DNA from: Candidatus Kapaibacterium sp.
Lineage (GTDB): Bacteria > Bacteroidota > Ignavibacteria > Kapaibacteriales > Kapaibacteriaceae
Assembly: GCA_030830285.1 (NCBI GenBank)
Contig: JAURNF010000185.1
Span: forward strand, 1 to 8,720
Reading direction: 5' to 3'
Length of the DNA stretch: 8,720 bases
The notes under the pieces were generated by a model. The model was not told the DNA's origin and did no database searches. It saw nothing but the letters and a program-made list of their open reading frames with translations. Position 1 is the first letter of the stretch. Every line of letters starts with the position of its first letter. Shown here one piece after another: positions 1 to 6,355 of this stretch. A program made the translations under genes and the position numbers.

Positions 1-291
1 ATGGGCGATATCGAAGTTGATTTCCGCACGCGCCTCGTGCATAAGAATGGTAAGCGTGTTGATCTCTCTGAGAAAGAGTACGGCATCTTACGTACACTGG
101 CACTCGAAGATGGTGCGCCTGTGCGACGCGAAACACTGCTCGCGCGCGTGTGGGGGTACGACTCTGTACCCGTTACGCGTACCGTTGACAACTACATCGT
201 TGCACTGCGTCGAAAACTCGAGATCGATCCAGCCCGTCCACAGTACCTCGTAACAGTCGGTGGTATCGGCTATCGCTTGAATACGGATTGA
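1..291 (+). CDS. OmpR/PhoB-family response regulator, C-terminal winged-helix domain (5' partial)
   Basis: This is the DNA-binding output domain of a two-component response regulator. The visible 96 residues form one complete winged helix: an N-terminal beta strand pair (GDIEVDFRTRLV), then 'LSEKEYGILRTLA', the turn and recognition helix region 'TRTVDNYIVALRRKLE' (about residues 59-74), and the C-terminal wing ending 'TVGGIGYRL'. This order is the Trans_reg_C signature. The reading frame is open from base 1, and a full regulator of this class has a receiver domain of about 120 residues ahead of this one, so the ATG at base 1 is almost certainly an internal methionine. The phospho-acceptor aspartate and any partner kinase lie outside the window. 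The gene converges on the ion-channel gene with only 10 bases between the two stop codons and no clear hairpin there. The target promoters cannot be told from this fragment. Confidence 0.9.
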   Translation: MGDIEVDFRTRLVHKNGKRVDLSEKEYGILRTLALEDGAPVRRETLLARVWGYDSVPVTRTVDNYIVALRRKLEIDPARPQYLVTVGGIGYRLNTD

Positions 292-301
292 ACTGCTGAC
301 A

Positions 302-1318
302 CTACAACTCGCTCTTAGGGAGGCGCGCCTTGATTTTACGGAGCTCTGCGAGGATTTCTGCGAGCTCCGCTGTTTGTTCCTCCTCTTCTACCACGATCAT
401 GTCAATCTTCGTGGTCGCCGATGCGAGCTGTTCATTACGCATCTCACCACGCACATTATCCAGTTCGGTGAGAATCGTGCCGACGAAGAAGTTCAGGATT
501 GTCAAGCCTGCGATCATAACAAACGTTAGGAAGAACAAGGGAGCAAGAAACGGGAACGCTTCGGATGTTACCGATCCCGCGCCGAAGGTCTCAACGAGCG
601 ATGCATGAAACTCTTCATCAGCAGCAGATCCCTCGAGCTGAATCCGCATTACGTCATTGAATTCGCCAAGAGCGCACCCAAACATTGTAAGACAACTCGT
701 TCCAAGGTTTGTGAAGTGTTTTGGATCGTTACGGTGGAAGAGCTGATAACCAATGACAGCATATGTGTAGGTGAGACATCCCAGAAGAAGTGCTACAATC
801 GATAGTTGTGGGATTGATCGAACCAGCGTCTCAATCACGACGCGCATCCCTGGTAATGCAGACATAAGGCGCATAACACGCAACGCGCGAAATGATCGCA
901 CAAGCCGAAGCGATCGTAGTGCTATCGCAGCCTCAGCCGCATGTGGGTCTGAGCTCACGATGTAGGGTATCAACGTGAGTGCAAAGACGAGGGCGTCGAA
1001 TACGTGCCAGCCATCCGCGAAGTACTTCCAAGGCTTGGGCGCGAGCATCGACATCTTAATGACGATTTCCGAGCCAAATGCAATGATGAAGAAGAGGTCG
1101 ATTGCATGAAACAATGTTGGATATGAGGTAACAAGATCATGGTTAGTCTCAAGTCCAACAACCACAGCCGAGAGCAGAATCAGCAGAATGACAACATTGT
1201 CAACTGGATTGAGCTCATGGCTGTTAATCCGCTCGCGCATATTGACGAAGGACCATGTCGAGGTGTGCTGCATTTGTACCATAGCTGCAAGATATTTCAG
1301 TGATGGATGACACGCCAT
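302..1318 (-). CDS. Single-domain voltage-gated cation (sodium) channel, NaChBac-like ion transporter
   Basis: The 338-residue inner-membrane protein should assemble as a homotetramer that opens on depolarisation. Predicted segments: S1 about 41-57; S2 68-90 with the acidic residue of the charge-transfer centre (E84); S3 97-120 with D108; S4 131-152 with arginines at 135, 138, 141, 144, 147 and 150, exactly every third residue; S5 170-192; pore 204-225; S6 256-284 ending 'LNFFVGTI'; then a cytoplasmic tail with an EEEE patch (311-314) and a likely coiled coil to about 333, as in NaChBac. The pore reads 'TMFGCALGEFNDVM'. The filter glutamate (E219) is kept, but the usual Trp is missing, so ion selectivity (Na+, Ca2+ or mixed) is uncertain. 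About 25 extra residues lie between filter and S6. The start is unsure: ATG at 1318 gives the longest protein, while Met13 (1282) or Met27 (1240) would still leave S1 intact. The gene is divergent from the glycan cluster. Confidence 0.9.
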   Translation of the reverse strand: MACHPSLKYLAAMVQMQHTSTWSFVNMRERINSHELNPVDNVVILLILLSAVVVGLETNHDLVTSYPTLFHAIDLFFIIAFGSEIVIKMSMLAPKPWKYFADGWHVFDALVFALTLIPYIVSSDPHAAEAAIALRSLRLVRSFRALRVMRLMSALPGMRVVIETLVRSIPQLSIVALLLGCLTYTYAVIGYQLFHRNDPKHFTNLGTSCLTMFGCALGEFNDVMRIQLEGSAADEEFHASLVETFGAGSVTSEAFPFLAPLFFLTFVMIAGLTILNFFVGTILTELDNVRGEMRNEQLASATTKIDMIVVEEEEQTAELAEILAELRKIKARLPKSEL

Positions 1319-1357
1319 CCCAACCTATCCACATACCACGATCTTCACGTGAGACTG

Positions 1358-1386
1358 CCCCGTATATTCGCTTCCACGATACGGGG
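1358..1386. promoter_or_regulatory. 8-bp inverted repeat in the divergent intergenic region
   Basis: CCCCGTAT (1358-1365) is perfectly repeated in reverse complement as ATACGGGG (1379-1386), with 13 bases between. It occupies much of the 73-bp gap between the divergent channel and glycan-cluster genes. The right arm overlaps the G-rich stretch (1383-1389) that would be the ribosome-binding site of the gene at 1392. It could be an operator for a dimeric regulator. If transcription starts upstream of it, it could instead be an mRNA hairpin hiding the ribosome-binding site. The repeat is seen directly; its role is inferred. Confidence 0.45.
1363..1370 (+). promoter_or_regulatory. Possible -7 box of the glycan cluster
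   Basis: TATATTCG differs by one base from the Bacteroidota -7 consensus TAnnTTTG and ends 21 bases before the GTG at 1392. It has the same TAnnTTCG form as the box in front of the tRNA gene here. No matching -33 TTG is seen at the expected spacing, so support is weak. Confidence 0.3.
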
Positions 1387-1391
1387 GAGCA

Positions 1392-2774
1392 GTGAATAGC
1401 GATCAACACGAATCAACATCGTCCGCCGCAGGACATCGGTTGGGTACTGGTATGTACCTGGCAGTGCTGGGGTGTGCCGTGGCTCTCGCTGCCTACGCGA
1501 TTGCGGTGTCCTTGCCGCTGCTCGGCGATGGTGTGCTGTTCTACTTGTGCATGATCTTCCGCACGGGCTTCTGCGACTTCGACTGGGCCCGCGCATTCGT
1601 TGCCTACATCAGTCAGTGGCCCCTTGCCGCATCACTTGGAAATGGATTAGCGGATCGATCAACAGCGCAGCTGCTCTTCTCGGCTGGCTATATCGTGCCG
1701 CCAATGGTGGGCTGGCTCATAGCGCTCTGGCTGCATCGTGGAACGATGCTTGGATGGCTGGGAGTAGCCTTGTTCTGCACAACGTACTTGGCGTCGAGCT
1801 TGTTCTCGGTTGGTGAATACAACCTAACGTATGCACTGGCTGCGTTGGCTGCGAGTGTTATCCTGCATCCGATGCGACACCGCCTGGCGGGTGCCGTAGT
1901 ATTGACGATCGCTGCTGTGGTGTCAATCCGCTCCTACGAATCGATGGCATTGTTGGGTCCGGCGTTGACGTTTCTCATCGCAATTGTTCTCTACCGCGAC
2001 TATCGCGAGCAGCGTACAACAGCGGTACAATGGGGTGCAGCCGCTATTGCTGTTGTGTCGTTCTGTATCGCGGCTGCCATTGCAGCGGGTTCGATTATCG
2101 ATCCACGCGATCCATCAAATCGAGGCACAGCAGCGCAATCACTGATGATTCCATTGCCACAGGTTGCCACGGGTTTTGTGCTGCTCGCACTCTTGGTGTG
2201 GTGCATGCGCACGAAGAGCGTGATACGACAACGCATCCTCGTCGGTATGATGTCGACCATTGGTGCAACCTTCCTCGTGCTGCCAGTCCTGTGGTCACGT
2301 CCGATGGACCAGTACTACAATCGCATCATCGTAGGTGTAACGATCACGGCTGCGATCGGAATTGCCGGACTCGCAATATGGCGCTATGGTATGCAGGTGC
2401 TCGCGATGCGCGTGCAGACCTGGCACGTGCGTGCTGTGCTTGTCATTGTCGCAACGCTTATGATTCCATATGCGATGCAGCTTCATACGGTGAGTACGTT
2501 CTTTGACGCGTATCACGAAACGATTGCTACGCGCAAGGGCGTGATTGCAATGGCAACAACGCCCATGAACGCTGAGCGGTTTGATCGTTATCGCTGGCGC
2601 TGGAATAATCCGACAATGGCGTTTGTGCTGCGCACCGATACCTCCCAAGCGCTCGTGATGAACCGTCCGAATAAGGATTGGCAGCCATTTGATCCGCAGG
2701 ACTCCGCGCAGGTTGCACAACGGATACGCAAACTCCCTGTATGGTATTACCGGACGGGCAATGATCCGCGCTGA
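1392..2774 (+). CDS. Polytopic membrane protein of unknown family, first gene of glycan cluster
   Basis: I do not recognise a family. With a GTG start the protein has 460 residues: a polar N-terminal tail (1-20), about eleven hydrophobic segments between 21 and 362, and a soluble tail of about 95 residues (365-460), probably outside the membrane. Features that may matter are the loop after the first helix ('DFDWARAFVAYISQWP', about 62-77), 'GEYNLTYALA' (141-150), 'SIRSYES' (178-184) and the Trp/Arg-rich tail ('RYRWRWNNP', 399-407). The general plan, a long first extracytoplasmic loop with acidic residues, many helices and a C-terminal soluble part, resembles GT-C glycosyltransferases, and the next gene encodes one, but no diagnostic motif confirms this. 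The GTG at 1392 follows GGGGGAG by only two bases. ATG at 1452 (residue 21, start of the first helix) is the alternative. No earlier in-frame start exists because a TGA lies at 1350. It overlaps the next gene by about 14 bases. Confidence 0.8.
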   Translation: MNSDQHESTSSAAGHRLGTGMYLAVLGCAVALAAYAIAVSLPLLGDGVLFYLCMIFRTGFCDFDWARAFVAYISQWPLAASLGNGLADRSTAQLLFSAGYIVPPMVGWLIALWLHRGTMLGWLGVALFCTTYLASSLFSVGEYNLTYALAALAASVILHPMRHRLAGAVVLTIAAVVSIRSYESMALLGPALTFLIAIVLYRDYREQRTTAVQWGAAAIAVVSFCIAAAIAAGSIIDPRDPSNRGTAAQSLMIPLPQVATGFVLLALLVWCMRTKSVIRQRILVGMMSTIGATFLVLPVLWSRPMDQYYNRIIVGVTITAAIGIAGLAIWRYGMQVLAMRVQTWHVRAVLVIVATLMIPYAMQLHTVSTFFDAYHETIATRKGVIAMATTPMNAERFDRYRWRWNNPTMAFVLRTDTSQALVMNRPNKDWQPFDPQDSAQVAQRIRKLPVWYYRTGNDPR

Positions 2775-4230
2775 TGCTGCACGTGTAGCACTACGATGGT
2801 CTGCCGCGGTAACAGCTGTCATGTTGCTCTACATTGCTGTTGTTACGCCGATCGGCTGGATCAAGTACTATGGTGCGTTCCACATCATCACCTCGGTGCT
2901 CGGCGCAACAGTGATGGCTGCACTTGCGGCATGTGCTGCATGGATTGCGCGTCGGGTATCAGGATGGAGCGACGCAGCAGTTGTTAGCGTAGCAGTTGGG
3001 ATCGCCATCGCACTGCGCGCCCTGTGGGTTGCGCTTGTTGATACATCACCAACGTCTGACTTTCGTGAGTATCACCAGTATGCGACGGAAGTTGCCAATG
3101 GAGATGTTCTGGCACATGGGTGGTTCTTCGTGGTCTTCCCATTTAAGGTTGTGTATGCATTGATGCTCGGCGGCATTTATGCGATCACAACGCCACAGCC
3201 ATACGTCGCAGGCATCGTTAACATCATTGCATCATGTGGCATCGTCGTGATGATGTACGTGATTGCACATCGCGTGTATGGACGTGATACTGCGCGGAAC
3301 GCGGCATTGCTTTGTGCGGTATGGCCACTTCAGCTTGTCTTCGCAAGCGTCGCAGCACAAGAGCACATCTTTCTCCTGTTGTTCCTCTGTATCGTCGCTG
3401 GGGTGCTTGCAATCCCACGCGACGGACGTCTGATGCGCATTGGTTTGCAGGCAGGAGCTATCGGCATGACCATTGCGTTTGCCAATCTATTCCGTCCGGT
3501 TGCCGTGATCGCATTCCCCGTGCTCATCGTCTTCATCGTTGCAATGCGATGGAAGACGTTGTCACAGCGCTGGATCTATCGTGCAACGACCGTCGGTATC
3601 GCAATCGTCATGTTTGTTGTGACCACATCGCTCATTAGTATTCCCATTGAGCGTGCAACTGGCATCAACATCAGCAAGGCGCGTCCAGGGTTTAGCATGT
3701 ATGTCGGCACACATGCCCCCTCGCATGGTATGTGGTTTCCAGAATCGTATAACCTCGTCTATCGCACAGCATATAATGCCGACACCGTGCATGTACGATC
3801 GATGCAGGCGGCTATCAAGCAGATCACGGCTGATCCAGCAGGCATGGTTGTGTTAGCTGTTGAGAAGTTCCACTACTTCTGGGCGTCGGGCGAGTACGCC
3901 GTGATGTATGCAACGCGTGAGATGGGGCAGCGAGGAATATCGCCGATGCTTGCTGCGCATCACACCAGCGCGCTTGTAGCATCGCAGGCAATATATGCCG
4001 CGCTGCTTGCGATGGCTGGTATCGCGTTGTGGCGACGTCGCTCTACGCTAACGCAGCTCGATGTCATCGTCGTTGCTACATTTCTTGTGCATGTTGCATG
4101 CTTCACAGTTCTCGAAATTCAGTCGCGCTATCACATGGTTGTTGAGCTTATGCTGTTGTTTCCTGCAGCGCTCCTACTAGGGGGCATGCAACGTCCACAT
4201 ACAGAAGGCGAGGGTCGAGTATGGGAGTGA
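2761..4230 (+). CDS. GT-C fold glycosyltransferase, family 39 (PMT/ArnT)-like
   Basis: This is an integral-membrane sugar transferase of the type that moves a sugar from a polyprenyl-phosphate donor to a lipid, glycan or protein on the outer face of the inner membrane. From ATG 2761 it has 489 residues. The first extracytoplasmic loop after helix 2-3 carries 'SPTSDFREYHQYA' (96-108), matching the GT-C aspartate motif (D100 the candidate catalytic base). 'NLFRPVA' (242-248) follows in a central helix, the loop 'MYVGTHAPSHGMWFPESYN' (313-331) is typical of the GT39-like group, and 'EIQSRYHMVVE' (452-462) is the usual late-helix signature. The start is chosen because it overlaps the previous gene by only 14 bases and follows GGACGGG closely. 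ATG 2689 would add 24 residues inside the upstream gene and is less likely. The stop overlaps the next gene by 10 bases. Donor and acceptor cannot be told from sequence. Confidence 0.85.
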   Translation: MIRADAARVALRWSAAVTAVMLLYIAVVTPIGWIKYYGAFHIITSVLGATVMAALAACAAWIARRVSGWSDAAVVSVAVGIAIALRALWVALVDTSPTSDFREYHQYATEVANGDVLAHGWFFVVFPFKVVYALMLGGIYAITTPQPYVAGIVNIIASCGIVVMMYVIAHRVYGRDTARNAALLCAVWPLQLVFASVAAQEHIFLLLFLCIVAGVLAIPRDGRLMRIGLQAGAIGMTIAFANLFRPVAVIAFPVLIVFIVAMRWKTLSQRWIYRATTVGIAIVMFVVTTSLISIPIERATGINISKARPGFSMYVGTHAPSHGMWFPESYNLVYRTAYNADTVHVRSMQAAIKQITADPAGMVVLAVEKFHYFWASGEYAVMYATREMGQRGISPMLAAHHTSALVASQAIYAALLAMAGIALWRRRSTLTQLDVIVVATFLVHVACFTVLEIQSRYHMVVELMLLFPAALLLGGMQRPHTEGEGRVWE

Positions 4231-5396
4231 TTGATCGACTCCATCGTGCGATGTCGCGCGTCACCTCGAGTGGTGCGTTTATTCCCGAGGTCGACGGACT
4301 CCGATTCGTTGCGATTACCTCGGTGATTGTGTTTCACATGTACGGTGAGTACTTCACAACGAGGGCGCTCCCTCCGTGGCAAGAGGGTGGCAACACTGTT
4401 GCATGGCTCATCTTCACAGGACACTTCGGTGTGCAGTTGTTCTTTGTGATCAGCGGTTTTGTGCTCGCACTCCCATTTGCGCAGCACTACATCGACGGTG
4501 GACGACCGGTGAAGATCAAGGACTATTTCCTGCGACGTCTCACGCGACTCGAACCGCCGTACATCATCAGCCTGATCATCTACGTGATCGTGCGCTTCTA
4601 CTTTGCTGGCTACAACATTGATAAGATCATTGAGCTCTGGCCTCACTTCTGGGCGCATGTGTTCTATGTGCATGGATTCATCTACGGCTCGATCAGTCAA
4701 CCCGGCTATGTCTCCGTCAACCACGTTACGTGGAGTCTGGAGATGGAGGTGCAGTTCTACATCCTCGCACCATTGCTTGCGAATGTGTTCCGCATCACAT
4801 CACCTGCCGTACGACGGGGTGTGATGATCGGCGCTATTGTCCTAACACATCACCTCGTCACACTTGTGCCGCGTTCAACGATGGCCGTAGTCGTCGTGCC
4901 TTTTCTTCCGATGTTCTTCGTTGGCTTCTTGCTTGTCGATGTCTTTCTGGTTGACTGGAAGCGATCACCGTCGCGCACATGGGTATGGGATGTGATCGGT
5001 GTGCTTGCATGGTGTGGTGGACCCTTCCTCTTGCAGCAAGGGTATCTCGCTGATCTTGCTGCCATCTTCGTTGTGTGGATTGCCTACATGAGCGCCTTTC
5101 GCGGTGTGATGCTCTCGTACATCTTCCGCAATCGATGGATTGTTGCGATAGGGGGAATGTGCTACACGTTGTATCTGTATCACCCGATCATGCTCTGGCC
5201 GTTGCAGCAGGTTTGGAAGCACTATCTGTTTGGCTTCGAGCGCACGACTGACCTCGGCATGATTGCCCTACAGCAGTTCGTCTACATCACGTCAGTAATC
5301 GCGTTGTGTACGGTCTTGTTTGTTGCCTTTGAAAAACCATTCATGAAGCGCAGAACATGGAAGCTCAAACTTCAGGAACCACCTACGCACTCATAA
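4221..5396 (+). CDS. Acyltransferase 3 family protein (OafA/YrhL-like O-acyltransferase)
   Basis: This membrane O-acyltransferase is expected to put an acetyl or other short acyl group on a glycan hydroxyl. The 391 residues match the usual length of a stand-alone family member of about ten helices, with no added SGNH domain. Family motifs appear in order: 'FIPEVDGLRFVAITSVIVFH' (20-39), with R28 and the conserved His H39; 'GHFGVQLFFVISGFVLALPF' (67-86), containing the FFxxSGF motif; 'YFLRRLTRLEPPY' (102-114), with the R-R-x-x-R cluster; and 'TWSLEMEVQFYILAPLL' in the middle, the counterpart of WSLxxExxFY. Near the C-terminus comes 'CYTLYLYHPIML', also typical. The ATG at 4221 has GAGGG (4210-4214) six bases upstream and overlaps the glycosyltransferase gene by 10 bases, which suggests translational coupling. 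Its last 40 bases also encode the start of the next gene. The substrate is probably the glycan made by its neighbours, which is an inference. Confidence 0.93.
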   Translation: MGVIDRLHRAMSRVTSSGAFIPEVDGLRFVAITSVIVFHMYGEYFTTRALPPWQEGGNTVAWLIFTGHFGVQLFFVISGFVLALPFAQHYIDGGRPVKIKDYFLRRLTRLEPPYIISLIIYVIVRFYFAGYNIDKIIELWPHFWAHVFYVHGFIYGSISQPGYVSVNHVTWSLEMEVQFYILAPLLANVFRITSPAVRRGVMIGAIVLTHHLVTLVPRSTMAVVVVPFLPMFFVGFLLVDVFLVDWKRSPSRTWVWDVIGVLAWCGGPFLLQQGYLADLAAIFVVWIAYMSAFRGVMLSYIFRNRWIVAIGGMCYTLYLYHPIMLWPLQQVWKHYLFGFERTTDLGMIALQQFVYITSVIALCTVLFVAFEKPFMKRRTWKLKLQEPPTHS

Positions 5397-6154
5397 CTGG
5401 TGCATCTGCTGGTATCGGACGCGAGCTTGCGCGCGTGCACGCAGCTCGTGGTGGCAATTGCGTGCTCGTAGCACGTCGTGGTGATGCGCTGCGTGCGCTC
5501 AAGCACGAGCTTGAGACGGCACATCATGTGCGTGTGCATGTGATTGAGGCCGACCTTGCACATACTGATGCGGCGGAGCGCATAGTAGAGGAATTGCATC
5601 GTGAGGACATTGCAATAGACATCCTCATCAACAATGCAGCGTTCGGGAGTTATGGTCCGTTCCACACAGCGGATCTCGATCGCAATACCGACATGATTGC
5701 CGTTAATGTCACAGCGCTTGTGCAGCTCACGCGCCTCGTGCTTCCGCAGATGGTCATGCGAGGACGTGGACGTATCCTCAACATCGCATCAACGGCTGCA
5801 TTTCTACCAGGCCCAACGATGTCGGTGTATTATGCATCCAAGGCCTTTGTCTTGCATTTCAGCGAAGCCATTGCTGACGACCTGCGCAACACTGGCGTTA
5901 CCGTCACAGCGCTCTGTCCGGGTCCGACCGAAAGTGAATTTGCTGACGTTGCCAACGTCCGCAAGAGTGCCGCATTCCAGCGGCTACCCGTACCATCATC
6001 ACGCGACGTCGCCGAGTACGGCTATCGCGCAATGGTGCGTGGCAAACGCGTTGCAATCCACGGTGTGCTCAATGCACTTACCGCACGCATGGTCGCATTC
6101 GTTCCACGCGGACTCGTCTTGCGCGTTGTGCGCATGATACAGCAGAGTGCGTAG
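5357..6154 (+). CDS. Classical short-chain dehydrogenase/reductase (SDR)
   Basis: This cytosolic NAD(P)-dependent oxidoreductase has 265 residues, normal for the classical SDR class. The nucleotide-binding glycine motif is 'TGASAGIG' (14-21), and two arginines follow strand 2 (R40, R41), which favours NADPH. 'EADL' (64-67) contacts adenine, and 'NNAAFG' (92-97) is the NNAG-type motif. The catalytic set is complete: N117, S145, Y158 and K162 ('YYASK'). 'LCPGPTESEF' after strand 6 is the usual cofactor-site PG motif. The substrate region is not diagnostic: the 'ALITGASAGIGRELA' start and the 'TAFAD'-like C-terminal half resemble the DltE/YqjQ-type SDRs of broad function. The gene overlaps the acyltransferase gene by 40 bases in another frame, and the ATG is the only good start since the Rossmann strand begins at residue 10. 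It closes the cluster. A role in making a sugar or lipid precursor is an inference from context. Confidence 0.92.
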   Translation: MEAQTSGTTYALITGASAGIGRELARVHAARGGNCVLVARRGDALRALKHELETAHHVRVHVIEADLAHTDAAERIVEELHREDIAIDILINNAAFGSYGPFHTADLDRNTDMIAVNVTALVQLTRLVLPQMVMRGRGRILNIASTAAFLPGPTMSVYYASKAFVLHFSEAIADDLRNTGVTVTALCPGPTESEFADVANVRKSAAFQRLPVPSSRDVAEYGYRAMVRGKRVAIHGVLNALTARMVAFVPRGLVLRVVRMIQQSA

Positions 6155-6160
6155 GGAACT

Positions 6161-6205
6161 GAGACGGTGAGACAGCTGAGACAGAGAGACAGCTGAGACA
6201 GCTGT
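6161..6205. repeat. Short tandem repeat tract, GAGACAGCT units
   Basis: Starting six bases after the SDR stop codon there are five units of 8-9 bases: GAGACGGT, GAGACAGCT, GAGACAGA, GAGACAGCT, GAGACAGCT. The last two create a perfect inverted repeat, ACAGCTG-AGA-CAGCTGT (6189-6205), that could fold in RNA. No T-run follows, so it is a poor terminator by itself. The tract is non-coding. The function is unknown. Confidence 0.7.
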
Positions 6206-6310
6206 AACTAATTCGGTGCTTGTTCGTTGATGCGCATCTATGGAGATGACGGCGTGGGGGACACACCACCACGGTCCTGCTATCTGCGTTGTTCATGCTC
6301 CTGCACTGCG
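6206..6310. other. Intergenic stretch without a recognisable gene
   Basis: This is the middle of the 201-base gap between the converging SDR gene and the minus-strand unknown gene. Apart from a small hairpin, CATCT-ATGG-AGATG (6235-6248), I see nothing in it. The open frame beginning at 6240 runs into the opposite-strand gene and has no convincing start site. Confidence 0.5.
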
Positions 6311-6340
6311 GCGATGCCCTGGGTTAAACTGGGGCATCGC
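6311..6340. terminator. Hairpin between convergent genes, likely bidirectional terminator
   Basis: GCGATGCCC (6311-6319) pairs perfectly with GGGCATCGC (6332-6340) around a 12-base loop, giving a GC-rich 9-bp stem. It lies 15 bases past the stop of the minus-strand gene and about 156 bases past the SDR stop. On the plus strand it is followed by TGTTTATG, a weak T-rich tail. On the minus strand there is no T-run. A terminator role in both directions is likely but the tail is imperfect. Confidence 0.6.
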
Positions 6341-6355
6341 TGTTTATGTATCAGG

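Noticed and set aside
292..301. Terminator between the response regulator and channel genes
   Set aside because: Only 10 bases separate the stops and I find no convincing hairpin with a T-run there.
2689..2760. Longer N-terminus for the GT39-like protein from ATG 2689
   Set aside because: It would overlap the upstream gene by 86 bases, and the extra residues are Arg-rich and unlike a membrane-protein start; ATG 2761 fits better.
2295..2822. 175-residue minus-strand open frame
   Set aside because: It is antisense to the two membrane genes and has no recognisable domain.
4131..4724. 197-residue minus-strand open frame
   Set aside because: It is antisense to the glycosyltransferase and acyltransferase genes, whose motifs are clear; its composition is that of a shadow frame.
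6161..6205. CRISPR array
   Set aside because: Units are 8-9 bases and contiguous, with no spacers and no cas genes nearby.
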